Positions 24,485-33,341 of a stretch of DNA of 49,482 nt are shown one piece after another. The position numbers and the translations under genes were made by a program. The DNA is taken from the NCBI GenBank assembly GCA_017478105.1, contig JAFVEF010000013.1, positions 1 to 49,482 of the forward strand. The letters run 5' to 3'. Under the pieces are notes generated by a model, which was given only the letters and a program-made list of their open reading frames with translations, searched no databases and had not been told where the DNA came from. Origin of the DNA: Bacilli bacterium (GTDB taxonomy: Bacteria > Bacillota_I > Bacilli_A > RF39 > UBA660). Every line of letters begins with the position of its first letter. The stretch's first letter is position 1.

Positions 24485-24916
24485 ATGTCAAAAGATGAAA
24501 GAATTAGTAAATTAAAAGATAAGGGGAAAGGATTTTTTAGTGAGTTTAAAGATTTTGTAATGCGCGGAAATGTTATGGATATGGCTATCGGTGTTATCAT
24601 TGGTGGTGCTTTTTCTGGTATTGTTACTGCTTTAACTGATGATTTTATTAATCCACTTATAAATGGAATTGGTGGTGCAGAAGTTGGTGGTACTATCAAA
24701 ATTTACGGTGGACAAGTAATTAAATATGGAGATTTTATTACTGCTGTAATTAATTTCTTAATCATGGCATTAGTATTATTTATGCTATTGAAGTTCGTTA
24801 ATAAGTTAACATCAGTTGGTAAGAAAAGAAAAGAAGAAGAAGTTGTTCCTAAATCTGATGAAGTTTTACTACTTGAAGAAATTCGTGATTTATTAAAAAA
24901 ACAAAATAAAAAGTAA
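24485..24916 (+). CDS. mscL: MscL, large-conductance mechanosensitive channel
   Basis: A 143-residue protein with the MscL layout: cytoplasmic start ending EFKDFVMRGNVMDMAIGVIIGGAF (first helix), periplasmic loop, second helix (TAVINFLIMALVLFMLLKFV) and a C-terminal charged helix (EEIRDLLKKQ). It forms a homopentameric emergency valve against osmotic down-shock. ATG 24485 has AAAGGAGAG upstream; the longer frame from 24452 would include its own promoter. Confidence 0.96.
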   Translation: MSKDERISKLKDKGKGFFSEFKDFVMRGNVMDMAIGVIIGGAFSGIVTALTDDFINPLINGIGGAEVGGTIKIYGGQVIKYGDFITAVINFLIMALVLFMLLKFVNKLTSVGKKRKEEEVVPKSDEVLLLEEIRDLLKKQNKK

Positions 24917-24941
24917 AAGATTCTTGATTGAATCTTTTTTT
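24916..24941 (+). terminator. Terminator after mscL
   Basis: AAAGATTC (24916-24923) pairs with GAATCTTT (24930-24937), then T residues. Confidence 0.9.
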
Positions 24942-24991
24942 CTTGAGAATTAGAATTAAATAGTTTATACTATGCAAAAGGGGATTTTAGT

Positions 24992-25972
24992 ATGAAGTGG
25001 AAAATAGGAAATGTTGAAATATCTAATCAAATTGTTTTGGCACCAATGGCTGGTATATGTAATTCTGCTTTTAGAAGAATTTGTAAAGAAATGGGTTGTG
25101 GATTAGTTTATGCTGAAATGGTTAGTGATAAAGCTATTACTTTTAAAAACAAGAAAACATTAGATATGCTTTATATGACTGAATATGAAAGACCTTTAGC
25201 TCAGCAGATATTTGGAAGTGATAAAGATTCTTTTGTCGAATCAGCAAAATATATTTATGAGACAATGCATCCAGATATTATTGATATTAATATGGGGTGC
25301 CCTGTTCCTAAAGTTGCTGTTAGAAGTCAGGCTGGAGCGGCTCTTTTATTACATCCAGAGAAAATATATGATATTGTAAAAAGTGTAGTTGATGCTGTAC
25401 CTATCCCGGTAACTGTTAAGATTAGAAGTGGTTGGGATAGCGAACATATTAATGCAGTAGAGGTTGCTAAAGTTGTAGAAAAGGCAGGCGCTAGTGCTAT
25501 ATGTGTTCATCCAAGAACTAGAAAACAAGGATATAGTGGTAAAGCTGATTGGAGTATTATTAAGGCTGTAAAAGAGGCTGTATCAATTCCAGTAATTGGT
25601 AATGGTGATGTTAAAACACCAGATGATTTTAAAAGAATGCTTGATGAAACTGGGTGTGATGCAGTAATGATTGGTAGAGGAATATTAGGAAATCCTTGGT
25701 TAATTAAAAATATTTTGTTGTTTTTAGATGGCAAAGATATGATTGATGTTAGTATTAAAGATAGAATAGATATATGTTTAAAACATTTGGAATATTTGAA
25801 AGATCTTAAAAATGAAAAGTTGGCTTGTTTAGAAATAAGAAGTCATATAGGGTGGTATTTTAAAGGTATAAAAAATGCTAATGTTTTAAAAAATAAGGTC
25901 TATCAATGTGATAATATTCATGATATAATTTGTTTGTTGAAAAAGTATGGAGATGATTTAAATGAACAATAA
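24992..25972 (+). CDS. dusB: tRNA-dihydrouridine synthase, DusB type
   Basis: A 326-residue FMN enzyme with the Dus TIM barrel: VLAPMAGICNSAFRRI, MVSDKAIT, QIFGSD, INMGCPVPKV with catalytic Cys103, VKIRSGW, CVHPRTRKQGYSG and GNGDVKTPDD. It reduces uridine in tRNA D-loops with NADPH. The order dusB near lysS is conserved in Bacillota. The last 11 bases overlap the RDD gene. Confidence 0.95.
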   Translation: MKWKIGNVEISNQIVLAPMAGICNSAFRRICKEMGCGLVYAEMVSDKAITFKNKKTLDMLYMTEYERPLAQQIFGSDKDSFVESAKYIYETMHPDIIDINMGCPVPKVAVRSQAGAALLLHPEKIYDIVKSVVDAVPIPVTVKIRSGWDSEHINAVEVAKVVEKAGASAICVHPRTRKQGYSGKADWSIIKAVKEAVSIPVIGNGDVKTPDDFKRMLDETGCDAVMIGRGILGNPWLIKNILLFLDGKDMIDVSIKDRIDICLKHLEYLKDLKNEKLACLEIRSHIGWYFKGIKNANVLKNKVYQCDNIHDIICLLKKYGDDLNEQ

Positions 25973-26558
25973 AAAGGCCTTTTTTGTACAAAGATTCGGT
26001 GCTTTTGTAATTGATTTTATGATAGTGTTTTTTGTAGTTTCTTTGATTGCTTCAATGTTCATTGATCAGAAGGCAACTGATTCTTTGATTAGCCAGTCAA
26101 ATAATCTTATGAATAATTATGTTAAGGAAAAAATAGATACTAATAGTTTTATTAGTCAGTATAGTGTATTATCATATAAGATTGCTAGAAATAATGGTGG
26201 ATTGTCTTTAACTTTGATTGTTGTTAATGTTTTATATTTTATTGTTTTTCAGTTATACAATAAAGGACAAACTATTGGTAAATCATTATTTAAAATTAGA
26301 GTAGTTTCTAATGATGGTGAACTTGACATGAATCAAATGCTTTTTAGAGGTTTAATTGCTAACTCTATTTTAATGGAATTAATATCTTTTGCGATTATGC
26401 TTTTTTGTAAGAATGATGTTTATTTTTATAGTGTTGGTGTAATAGAAATAATGCAGTATTTAATAATGTTTGTTTCTATGATTATGATTTTAAATCATAA
26501 AGATGGAAGAGCTTTGCATGATAAGGTTGTAAATACATCGGTAATAAGAGTTAATTAG
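25962..26558 (+). CDS. RDD-family membrane protein
   Basis: A 198-residue protein with about four membrane helices. It opens with an RDD-like RFGAFVIDFMIVFF and later has KGQTIGKSLFKIRVVSNDG and LNHKDGRALHDKVVNT, the family's conserved ends. RDD proteins are thought to transport ions or small solutes, but the function is mostly unknown. It is translationally coupled to dusB and stands 10 bases before lysS. Confidence 0.88.
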   Translation: MNNKKAFFVQRFGAFVIDFMIVFFVVSLIASMFIDQKATDSLISQSNNLMNNYVKEKIDTNSFISQYSVLSYKIARNNGGLSLTLIVVNVLYFIVFQLYNKGQTIGKSLFKIRVVSNDGELDMNQMLFRGLIANSILMELISFAIMLFCKNDVYFYSVGVIEIMQYLIMFVSMIMILNHKDGRALHDKVVNTSVIRVN

Positions 26559-26568
26559 GAGTGATATA

Positions 26569-28065
26569 ATGGAAAGAAATTTTAGTGAACAAGAATTAGT
26601 TAGAAGAGAAAAAGTAGAAAAATTAAGAGAATTAGGTTTAGATCCTTTTGGTCATAAATATGAAAGAGAAGATTGGGCAAGAGATGTTGTTAGTAAATAT
26701 AAAGATGTTGAACATGATGAATTTGAGAATATGACTGATACAGCTAAAGTTGCTGGAAGAATAATGTTTATTAGAAAAATGGGAAAAGCTTCTTTCTTTA
26801 CTATACAAGATCGTACTGGTTTAATTCAAATATATATATCAATTAATGATATTGGTGAAGATAATTATAATCTATTTAAAATGGCTGATATTGGGGACAT
26901 AGTTGGTGTATATGGAAAAGTAATGAAAACTAAGACTGGGGAAGTAACTATTAAATGTTTAGAATATACACATTTAGTAAAAGCATTAAAACCATTACCT
27001 GAAAAATTTCATGGTTTAACTGATGTTGAAGAGAGATATAGAAGACGTTATGTTGATTTAATAATGAATGAAGAGTCAAAAAAAGTGGCTTTTATGAGAC
27101 CAAAAATTATTCGTTGTATTCAAAATTATATGGATTCTAATGGATTTGTTGAAGTTGAAACTCCTGTTCTTACAACGCTTTTAACAGGAGCTAGTGCACG
27201 TCCATTTAAGACTCATCATAATGCTCAAAATTTAGATATGTATCTTAGAATTGCTTTAGAACTTCCACTAAAAAGATTACTTGTTGGGGGAATGGAAGCA
27301 GTATATGAAATAGGTAGAACTTTCCGTAATGAGGGAATGGATACTAAACATAATCCTGAATTTACCTTAATGGAAGCATATTTAGCTTATAGTGATTTAG
27401 AGGGAATGATGGATTTATCTGAAAAAATGTATCAAACTATTGCAAAAGATGTTTGTGGAAAAATGAATTTTGTTTTTGGTGGACATGAAATAGATTTAAA
27501 TGGTCCTTGGAAAAGAATTAGTATGACTGATGCTATTAAAGAGGAAACAGGTATTGATTTTAAAGAAATAACTGATTTAGATGAATGTTTGAGGCTTGCT
27601 AATGAACATCATATTGAATTAGAAGAACATGAAAAAGCTTATGGTCATATTATAAATAAATTTTTTGAAAAATATGTTGAAGAAAAGCTTATTCAACCAA
27701 CTTTCTTATATGGACATCCAATTGAGATTTCACCATTGACTAAGAAAAATCCAACTGATCCAAGATTTGTTGATAGATTTGAATTATTTATAGGTGGAAA
27801 AGAGTTTGCTAACGCATATACTGAATTAAATGATCCTATTGATCAATTAGAAAGATTTGAAGCTCAATTAAGAGAAAAGAATTTAGGTAATGATGAGGCA
27901 AATGATATAGATATGGATTTTGTTGAGGCATTGGAATATGGTATGCCTCCTGCTGGTGGAATTGGTTATGGAATCGATCGTTTGGTAATGTTATTTACTG
28001 AACAAGATTCTATTAGAGATGTTTTATTATTTCCAACTATGAAAGAAAAAAACAAAGAAGTCTAG
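26569..28065 (+). CDS. lysS: Lysyl-tRNA synthetase, class II
   Basis: A 498-residue protein of normal length. An OB-fold anticodon-binding domain (about 55-150, VAGRIMFIRKMGKASFFTIQD) is followed by the class II catalytic core: motif 1 near VEVETPVL, motif 2 GRTFRNEGMDTKHNPEFT and motif 3 GIGYGIDRLVMLF. It charges tRNA-Lys in the cytoplasm. No T-box is seen before it. It closes the operon dusB-RDD-lysS. Confidence 0.97.
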   Translation: MERNFSEQELVRREKVEKLRELGLDPFGHKYEREDWARDVVSKYKDVEHDEFENMTDTAKVAGRIMFIRKMGKASFFTIQDRTGLIQIYISINDIGEDNYNLFKMADIGDIVGVYGKVMKTKTGEVTIKCLEYTHLVKALKPLPEKFHGLTDVEERYRRRYVDLIMNEESKKVAFMRPKIIRCIQNYMDSNGFVEVETPVLTTLLTGASARPFKTHHNAQNLDMYLRIALELPLKRLLVGGMEAVYEIGRTFRNEGMDTKHNPEFTLMEAYLAYSDLEGMMDLSEKMYQTIAKDVCGKMNFVFGGHEIDLNGPWKRISMTDAIKEETGIDFKEITDLDECLRLANEHHIELEEHEKAYGHIINKFFEKYVEEKLIQPTFLYGHPIEISPLTKKNPTDPRFVDRFELFIGGKEFANAYTELNDPIDQLERFEAQLREKNLGNDEANDIDMDFVEALEYGMPPAGGIGYGIDRLVMLFTEQDSIRDVLLFPTMKEKNKEV

Positions 28066-28080
28066 TTTTTTTCTTTTTTT
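28042..28080 (+). terminator. Terminator overlapping the lysS end
   Basis: AAAGAAAAAAAC (28042-28053) pairs with GTTTTTTTCTTT (28065-28076), followed by more T. The stem includes the last codons of lysS. Confidence 0.7.
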
Positions 28081-28110
28081 TTGAAAAAAATATGTAAACT
28101 CTTGTAAAAT
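28081..28110 (+). promoter_or_regulatory. Promoter before the transporter gene
   Basis: TTGAAA (28081-28086) and TAAAAT (28105-28110) are 18 bases apart; the gene starts at 28149. Confidence 0.5.
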
Positions 28111-28148
28111 GATTTATTAGAAGTTATAATTATTATGGGAGGTTAATT

Positions 28149-29753
28149 ATGAAGAAACATAATGTATTCAAAGTCGTTCTTATTACTATGTTAGTATTCT
28201 TATTACTTTCTTGGATTTTTCCTGCTGCTTATTATTCAGGAGAGTTTGTAGATCAAGGACGCGTTCAAATGGGATTATTTGATTTATTTGATTATCCATT
28301 ATTAGCTGTATCTTATTTTGGATATATTGTATTATATGTAATCCTAGTTGGAGGTTTTTATGGAGTTTTATATAAAATTCCAGCTTATCGTTTATTATTA
28401 GATAAGATTGTTGCTAAGGTTGCTGGAAAAGAAAAGGTTGCTTTAGCTGTTATGGTAGTTGTTGTTTCATTATTAGTATCTGTTTGTGGATTACATATTG
28501 GAGTAGCATTATTTGTACCATTTTTGGTAGCCCTAATTTATTTAATGGGATATGATAAAATTGTTGCAGCAATGGTATTAGTTGGATCAGTATCTGTTGG
28601 TTTAGCTGGTAGCACTTATGCATATAGTAATTTAAGTATCTTATTAGAAGGATTATCTTTAAAAAATGATTATCAAATTTTAGTGAGATTTTTAATTTTA
28701 CTTGTTGGAGTTGTTTTACTTTTATTTAATATATATATGTATATTAAAGAATCTTTAAAAGTATCTAAGTCTGAAAAGAAAACTGTTAAAAAGGTTGAAG
28801 TAACTTTAGCTACTGATAAGGTAGAAAAGAAAGTTACTAAGACAACAGTTAAGAAAACAGCAAGTAAAGGTAAATCGACTGGTAAAAAATCAAACAATAA
28901 ATCTAAATCTCGTAAGAATCCTAATAAAGCAGCATTAAGAGAGGCAGAGATTATTGTGGTAAAAGAAAACGTTGATGAAGATAGTTCTTATGTTCCTGAA
29001 AAAGTAGTTTCTAACCAAAAAACAGGGCCAATGACATTAGTTTTAGTACTATTATTTGTACTTGTTTGTTTAGCTTTTATTACTTGGAATGAAAATGGTT
29101 TTGGTATTAAATTATTTGATGATATTACTAAGGCTGTAAAAGAATTTGAAATTGGCAAATTCCCAATTTTTGCAAAGATTTTAGGATCTAGATATGACGT
29201 TAAAGCTTTTGGTTTATGGTCAATAACTGATTTATTCTTACCTATGGGTGTAGTTGTATTAATATTATCTGTTATTTATAAACTATCATTTGATGATGTA
29301 ATTGATGGGTTTGTAAAAGGTGCTAAAAAAGCATTATATCCTGCTGTTATAGTAGTATTTGTTTATAGTATATTAGTATTAGTTACATATCATCCATTCC
29401 AATTAGTTTTATATAAAGCAATTTTAGGATGGGTTAAAGGATTTAATGTATTTACTACAGTATTAGTTAGTCTTTTAGCAGGATTATTTAATTCTGATAT
29501 CTATTATACTTTCCAAAGTATAGTTCCTTATTTTGCTAGTGTAGTTGATCTTAAAGATTATTCTGTAGTTGGAATCATTTTCCAAAGTATGTATGGTGTT
29601 ACAACTTTAGTTGCTCCTACAAGTTTAGTTTTAATGACTGTTTTATCTTACTTAGGTGTTTCTTATAAAGAATGGCTTAAGAATGTTTGGAAATTTTTAT
29701 TAGAATTATTTGTAGTTTTACTAATTATAATTGTAATATTATATTCATTATAA
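28149..29753 (+). CDS. YfcC/DcuC-like membrane transporter with a lysine-rich cytoplasmic loop
   Basis: A 534-residue membrane protein with about 10 helices. The pattern GVALFVPFLVALIYLMGYD and the second-half repeat (TTLVAPTSLVLMTVLSYLGVSYKEW) are like the YfcC/C4-dicarboxylate and AbgT-type ion transporters, with a two-fold pseudo-repeat around a central loop. That loop (about 200-295) is a lysine-, threonine- and serine-rich stretch (KKVTKTTVKKTASKGKS, then KKSNNKSKSRKNPNK) resembling nucleic acid-binding tails of histone-like proteins. Such an insert is not usual in the family. The substrate is unknown; dicarboxylate or amino acid are possibilities. Single-gene unit between two terminators. 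Confidence 0.6.
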   Translation: MKKHNVFKVVLITMLVFLLLSWIFPAAYYSGEFVDQGRVQMGLFDLFDYPLLAVSYFGYIVLYVILVGGFYGVLYKIPAYRLLLDKIVAKVAGKEKVALAVMVVVVSLLVSVCGLHIGVALFVPFLVALIYLMGYDKIVAAMVLVGSVSVGLAGSTYAYSNLSILLEGLSLKNDYQILVRFLILLVGVVLLLFNIYMYIKESLKVSKSEKKTVKKVEVTLATDKVEKKVTKTTVKKTASKGKSTGKKSNNKSKSRKNPNKAALREAEIIVVKENVDEDSSYVPEKVVSNQKTGPMTLVLVLLFVLVCLAFITWNENGFGIKLFDDITKAVKEFEIGKFPIFAKILGSRYDVKAFGLWSITDLFLPMGVVVLILSVIYKLSFDDVIDGFVKGAKKALYPAVIVVFVYSILVLVTYHPFQLVLYKAILGWVKGFNVFTTVLVSLLAGLFNSDIYYTFQSIVPYFASVVDLKDYSVVGIIFQSMYGVTTLVAPTSLVLMTVLSYLGVSYKEWLKNVWKFLLELFVVLLIIIVILYSL

Positions 29754-29757
29754 AATT

Positions 29758-29782
29758 AAGACTCTTGCGAGTCTTTTTTTTT
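29758..29782 (+). terminator. Terminator after the transporter
   Basis: AAGACTC (29758-29764) pairs with GAGTCTT (29769-29775), then T residues to 29782. Confidence 0.92.
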
Positions 29783-29844
29783 ATTTGTTTAAAAAAAGTT
29801 TATTATTTTATCTTTTTTGATATAATATCAGTAGGTGATTTTTT

Positions 29845-31242
29845 ATGCGAATTTATAATACATTATCAAAAAAAATTGAAGAGTTTATTCCTAATGATGG
29901 TAATAACGTTAAAATTTATACTTGTGGACCAACAGTTTATCATTATGCTCATATTGGAAATCTTAGAACATATATTTTTGAAGATATATTAGAAAAGGGA
30001 TTAACATATTTAGGCTATAATGTTAAAAGGGCTATGAATATAACTGATGTTGGACATTTAACTAGTGATGGTGATACTGGTGAAGATAAAATGGAAAAAG
30101 GTGCTAGAAGAGAAGGAAAAACAGTATATGAAATTGCAGATTTCTATACTGAAGCATTTTTAAATGATATGAAAAAACTAAATATTAAAATACCTTCTAT
30201 AATTGAAAAAGCTAGTGATAATATTGATATATATATTAAAATGATTTCTAAGATGTTAGATGATGGATATGCATATATCTCTAATGGAAATGTTTATTTT
30301 GATATCAGTAAGGCTGATAGTTATTATGAATTATCTGGAAAAAATCCTGATGATTTAAAGATTGGTGTTAGAGATACTGTTTCTTTGGATTCTTCTAAGA
30401 AAAATCCTATGGATTTTGTGTTGTGGTTTACTTTGTCTAAATTTGAAAATCAAATAATGAAATGGGATTCTCCTTGGGGAGTTGGTTATCCTGGATGGCA
30501 TATTGAATGTAGTGGAATTTCATATAAAATATTTGGTGACTATTTAGATATTCATTGTGGTGGAGTGGACAATATCTTTCCACATCACACAAATGAAATT
30601 GCTCAAAGTGAAGCCTTTTTAGGACATAAGTGGTGTAATTACTGGTGTCATGGAGCTCATCTTAATGATGAATCTGGTAAGATGAGTAAATCTAATGGTG
30701 AGTTTTTAACTGTTTCTTTACTTGAAAAGAAAGGTTATTCTCCTTTAGATTATAGATTCTTTTGCTTAAACAGTCATTATCGTAATTCTTTAGTATTTAC
30801 ATATGATTCTCTAGATATTGCGAGAAATGCTTATAAAAAGGTTAAAAATAAAGTATCTTTATTAAAAGAAGAAGGAGATATACAAAAAGATTTATTTGAT
30901 AAATATAGAGGAATGTTTTGTGATGCTATATCAAATGATTTAAATACTTCTTCTATGATTACTGTTTTATATGATGTTTTAAAAGCTAATGAATTAAATA
31001 ATACTACTAAAATAGAATTATTAAAGGATTTTGATAAAGTGTTATCTTTGGATTTATTTGTAGAAGATGATAGTAGTATTGATAAGGATTTTGAAGAGTA
31101 TATAACTAATATGATTAATGAGCGAAATGAAGCTAAAAAGAATAAAGATTATGCTAGAGCTGATGAAATAAGAAATACTCTTTTAGAAAAGAAAGTTAAG
31201 CTTATAGATACTAGGGAAGGGACAACTTTCGAATTGATGTAA
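29845..31242 (+). CDS. cysS: Cysteinyl-tRNA synthetase
   Basis: A 465-residue class I synthetase. HIGN is at 36-39, KMSKS at 279-283, and the zinc ligands Cys27, Cys222, His247 and Glu251 are all present (CGPTVY, HIECSGIS, HHTNEIAQSEA). It charges tRNA-Cys. The order cysS-mrnC-rlmB-sigH-secE-nusG matches B. subtilis apart from gltX-cysE upstream. TAGGTGA is the ribosome binding site. No T-box is visible before it. Confidence 0.97.
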   Translation: MRIYNTLSKKIEEFIPNDGNNVKIYTCGPTVYHYAHIGNLRTYIFEDILEKGLTYLGYNVKRAMNITDVGHLTSDGDTGEDKMEKGARREGKTVYEIADFYTEAFLNDMKKLNIKIPSIIEKASDNIDIYIKMISKMLDDGYAYISNGNVYFDISKADSYYELSGKNPDDLKIGVRDTVSLDSSKKNPMDFVLWFTLSKFENQIMKWDSPWGVGYPGWHIECSGISYKIFGDYLDIHCGGVDNIFPHHTNEIAQSEAFLGHKWCNYWCHGAHLNDESGKMSKSNGEFLTVSLLEKKGYSPLDYRFFCLNSHYRNSLVFTYDSLDIARNAYKKVKNKVSLLKEEGDIQKDLFDKYRGMFCDAISNDLNTSSMITVLYDVLKANELNNTTKIELLKDFDKVLSLDLFVEDDSSIDKDFEEYITNMINERNEAKKNKDYARADEIRNTLLEKKVKLIDTREGTTFELM

Positions 31243-31270
31243 AAATTGGTATTTAATATATCAATTTTTT
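31241..31270 (+). terminator. Terminator-like hairpin between cysS and mrnC
   Basis: AAAAATTG (31241-31248) pairs with CAATTTTTT (31262-31270). It may attenuate transcription from cysS into mrnC, or be read through. Confidence 0.55.
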
Positions 31271-31290
31271 ATAATAATGGTGGTGAATAT

Positions 31291-31662
31291 ATGAATTTAT
31301 TGGAATTAAATGTTTTGGTTCTTGCTTATATGGGGGACTCTATTTATGAAAAATATGTTAGAGAAAAATTGATAAGAGACGGTATTGGTAATGTTAATGA
31401 TTTGCAAAGTAAATCGATTATGTATGTTAGTGCTAAAGCTCAGGCTAAATATATTCAAGAAATGATTGATAATGGAATGTTAGAAGATTTTGAAAAGAAT
31501 ATTGTTAAAAGAGCAAGAAATAATCGAAGTAATTCTCATCCTAAGAATTGTGATATTATTACTTATAAATATGCTACTGGTTTAGAAGCTTTGATAGGTT
31601 ATTTATATTTGAGTGGTAATAATAATAGAATAGATGAGATTATGAATTATATTTTGAGGTGA
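31291..31662 (+). CDS. mrnC: Mini-ribonuclease 3
   Basis: A 123-residue RNase III-like protein without an RNA-binding domain. LAYMGDSIYEKYVRE (catalytic Asp16) and ATGLEALIGYLYLSG match the RNase III signature. It matures 23S rRNA ends in Firmicutes. ATG 31291 is chosen over an upstream frame start at 31246 because GGTGGTGA lies just before it. Confidence 0.95.
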   Translation: MNLLELNVLVLAYMGDSIYEKYVREKLIRDGIGNVNDLQSKSIMYVSAKAQAKYIQEMIDNGMLEDFEKNIVKRARNNRSNSHPKNCDIITYKYATGLEALIGYLYLSGNNNRIDEIMNYILR

Positions 31663-31666
31663 TTAT

Positions 31667-32368
31667 ATGCTAGTATATGGAAGAAATGTTGCTAAGGATT
31701 TATTAGAAAAAAATAAAAAGATTAAAAAAATATATTTGCAAGATACTTTCAATGACAATTATTTAAAAGGTCTTATTGAAAAAAGAAATTTGAACGTTGA
31801 AGTTTGCTCAAAAAATAAAATTGAAGATTTGTCTTCTGGAGTTACTCAAGGTATAATCCTTGATATTCCGGATTACTCATATAAAGATTTTCATGATGTA
31901 TTAAATGATGATAATCAAGACTTTGTTGTTTTACTTGATCATATAGAAGATTCTCATAATTTTGGGGCTATTATACGTACTTGTGAGGCGGCAGGAGTTA
32001 AAACTATAATAATACCTAACAAGAGACAGGTTCCTGTTAATGCAACCGTTTGGAAAACAAGTGTAGGAACTTTATCTAATGTTGATGTAGTGATGGTTAG
32101 TAATATTTCTAATGCAATAGATAGATTAAAAGAAGTTGGTTATTGGGTTGTAGGAACTGCTTTAGAAAATAGTGTTGATTATAGAAGCATTGATTATTCT
32201 TCTAAAATAGCTTTGGTTATAGGTAACGAGGGAGAAGGAATCTCAAATTTGGTAGCAAAAAAGTGTGACTTCATCGCAAAAATTCCAATGTATGGCACTA
32301 CAAACAGCTTAAATGCCAGTGTTGCAGCTGGGATAATGATATATGAGGTAATTCGAAATAGAAAGTAG
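31667..32368 (+). CDS. rlmB: 23S rRNA methyltransferase RlmB/TrmH family
   Basis: A 233-residue SPOUT methyltransferase. The N-terminal substrate-binding domain begins MLVYGRNVAKDLLEK, and the SPOUT core has LDHIEDSHNFGAIIRTCEAAG, LVIGNEGEG and IPMYGTTNSLNASVAAGI, the trefoil-knot motifs. It probably makes Gm2251 in 23S rRNA. It follows mrnC by 4 bases, so the two rRNA-processing genes are coupled. Confidence 0.95.
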   Translation: MLVYGRNVAKDLLEKNKKIKKIYLQDTFNDNYLKGLIEKRNLNVEVCSKNKIEDLSSGVTQGIILDIPDYSYKDFHDVLNDDNQDFVVLLDHIEDSHNFGAIIRTCEAAGVKTIIIPNKRQVPVNATVWKTSVGTLSNVDVVMVSNISNAIDRLKEVGYWVVGTALENSVDYRSIDYSSKIALVIGNEGEGISNLVAKKCDFIAKIPMYGTTNSLNASVAAGIMIYEVIRNRK

Positions 32369-32373
32369 GGAGA

Positions 32374-32958
32374 ATGAATTATCAAAAGTATAATGATTAT
32401 GAACTAATATATCAGGTTCGAGAAAATAATGAATATGCGCAAGACATTATGTATAGTAAGTATTGTGGAATTCTAAAAAAGATTAGTAGTGAGTACTTTG
32501 CAAAATACAATAAGTATGGTGCTGAATATATAGATTTTTTACAAGAAGCTAATATTGCTTTTTATCAATCTATGAATTCTTTTTCTGAAAAAAATAATAC
32601 TCTATTTTATACATTTATGATTATGTGTGTTCATAGAAGATTAATATCTTATTGTAATCATTTATCTAGTTATTCAAAGAATATATCTAATACTAATTTG
32701 GTAGAAATAGATAAATATCAGTTTGTTGATAATAAAAGTAATGTTGAGAAGATAGCTGAAATAAATGAATTAGAGAAAGTAATAAAGAAGATAATATTTG
32801 ATTTTCCTATATTATATGGTGCTGTGTTAGAATTACGTTACAATGGATTTACTTTGGCTGAAATAGCTAGATTACTTGATATTTCGCGATCAAGTGTTGA
32901 ATATTATTATGGTAAGATAAAGAAGAATATTTATAAGAATATTAAAAATTATATTTAG
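32374..32958 (+). CDS. sigH: RNA polymerase sigma factor, SigH type
   Basis: A 194-residue sigma-70 protein. Region 2 (DFLQEANIAFYQSMNSFSEKNN, TFMIMCVHRRLISYCN) and region 4 (LELRYNGFTLAEIARLLDISRSSVEYYYGKIKKNI) are present. Its position between rlmB and secE-nusG is that of sigH (spo0H) in B. subtilis, which drives transition-state and early sporulation genes. The sequence is diverged (YYYGKIKK in the recognition helix end). The usual rpmG gene is missing between it and secE. Confidence 0.88.
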   Translation: MNYQKYNDYELIYQVRENNEYAQDIMYSKYCGILKKISSEYFAKYNKYGAEYIDFLQEANIAFYQSMNSFSEKNNTLFYTFMIMCVHRRLISYCNHLSSYSKNISNTNLVEIDKYQFVDNKSNVEKIAEINELEKVIKKIIFDFPILYGAVLELRYNGFTLAEIARLLDISRSSVEYYYGKIKKNIYKNIKNYI

Positions 32959-32964
32959 TTATGT

Positions 32965-32993
32965 TTGACATTTTTAATTGTTTATGCTATTTT
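32965..32993 (+). promoter_or_regulatory. Promoter of secE-nusG
   Basis: TTGACA (32965-32970) and TATTTT (32988-32993) are 17 bases apart. Transcription would begin near 33000. Confidence 0.7.
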
Positions 32994-33002
32994 ATTGGTG
33001 TA

Positions 33003-33022
33003 AGCACTTAAAAGTGTTTTTA
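33003..33022 (+). terminator. Small terminator-like hairpin in the secE leader
   Basis: GCACTT (33004-33009) pairs with AAGTGT (33012-33017), then T residues. It may end the sigH transcript, or attenuate the secE transcript that begins nearby. Confidence 0.5.
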
Positions 33023-33046
33023 TTTTGAAAAAATAGGAGAATTATT

Positions 33047-33328
33047 ATGGCTGAGGTTCGTAAGAAAAAAAATAATAATAAAAATGAGAATAAGAAAAAT
33101 GTAGTAAATAATAAGAAACAAAAAAATACAAAAGAGAAAAAGAGCATTTTAACTAAATTTCGTATTTTCTGTAATGGTGTTGTATCTGAATTTCATAAAG
33201 TTCATTGGCCAACTAAAGAAAATATGTTAAAGTATTCTAAAGCTACTATTTTCTTTATTGTTTTCTTTTCTTTATTCTTTTATTTAATTAATGTTTTATT
33301 TGCATTAATTCAATCATTATTACATTAA
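33047..33328 (+). CDS. secE: SecE, preprotein translocase subunit
   Basis: A 93-residue protein. The first 34 residues are Lys/Asn-rich and of low complexity; then the SecE core follows (VVSEFHKVHWPTKENMLKYSKATIFF) with one membrane helix to the C-terminus. SecE clamps SecY in the translocon. The basic N-terminal extension is longer than in B. subtilis (59 residues total), where only the core is found. Confidence 0.95.
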   Translation: MAEVRKKKNNNKNENKKNVVNNKKQKNTKEKKSILTKFRIFCNGVVSEFHKVHWPTKENMLKYSKATIFFIVFFSLFFYLINVLFALIQSLLH

Positions 33329-33341
33329 GGAAGTGTTATTT

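Noticed and set aside
29783-29844. T-box leader before cysS
   Set aside because: The gap is only about 60 bases and has no T-box sequence.
32959-33046. rpmG (ribosomal protein L33) between sigH and secE
   Set aside because: The gap has a promoter and a small hairpin only; no L33 frame is present.
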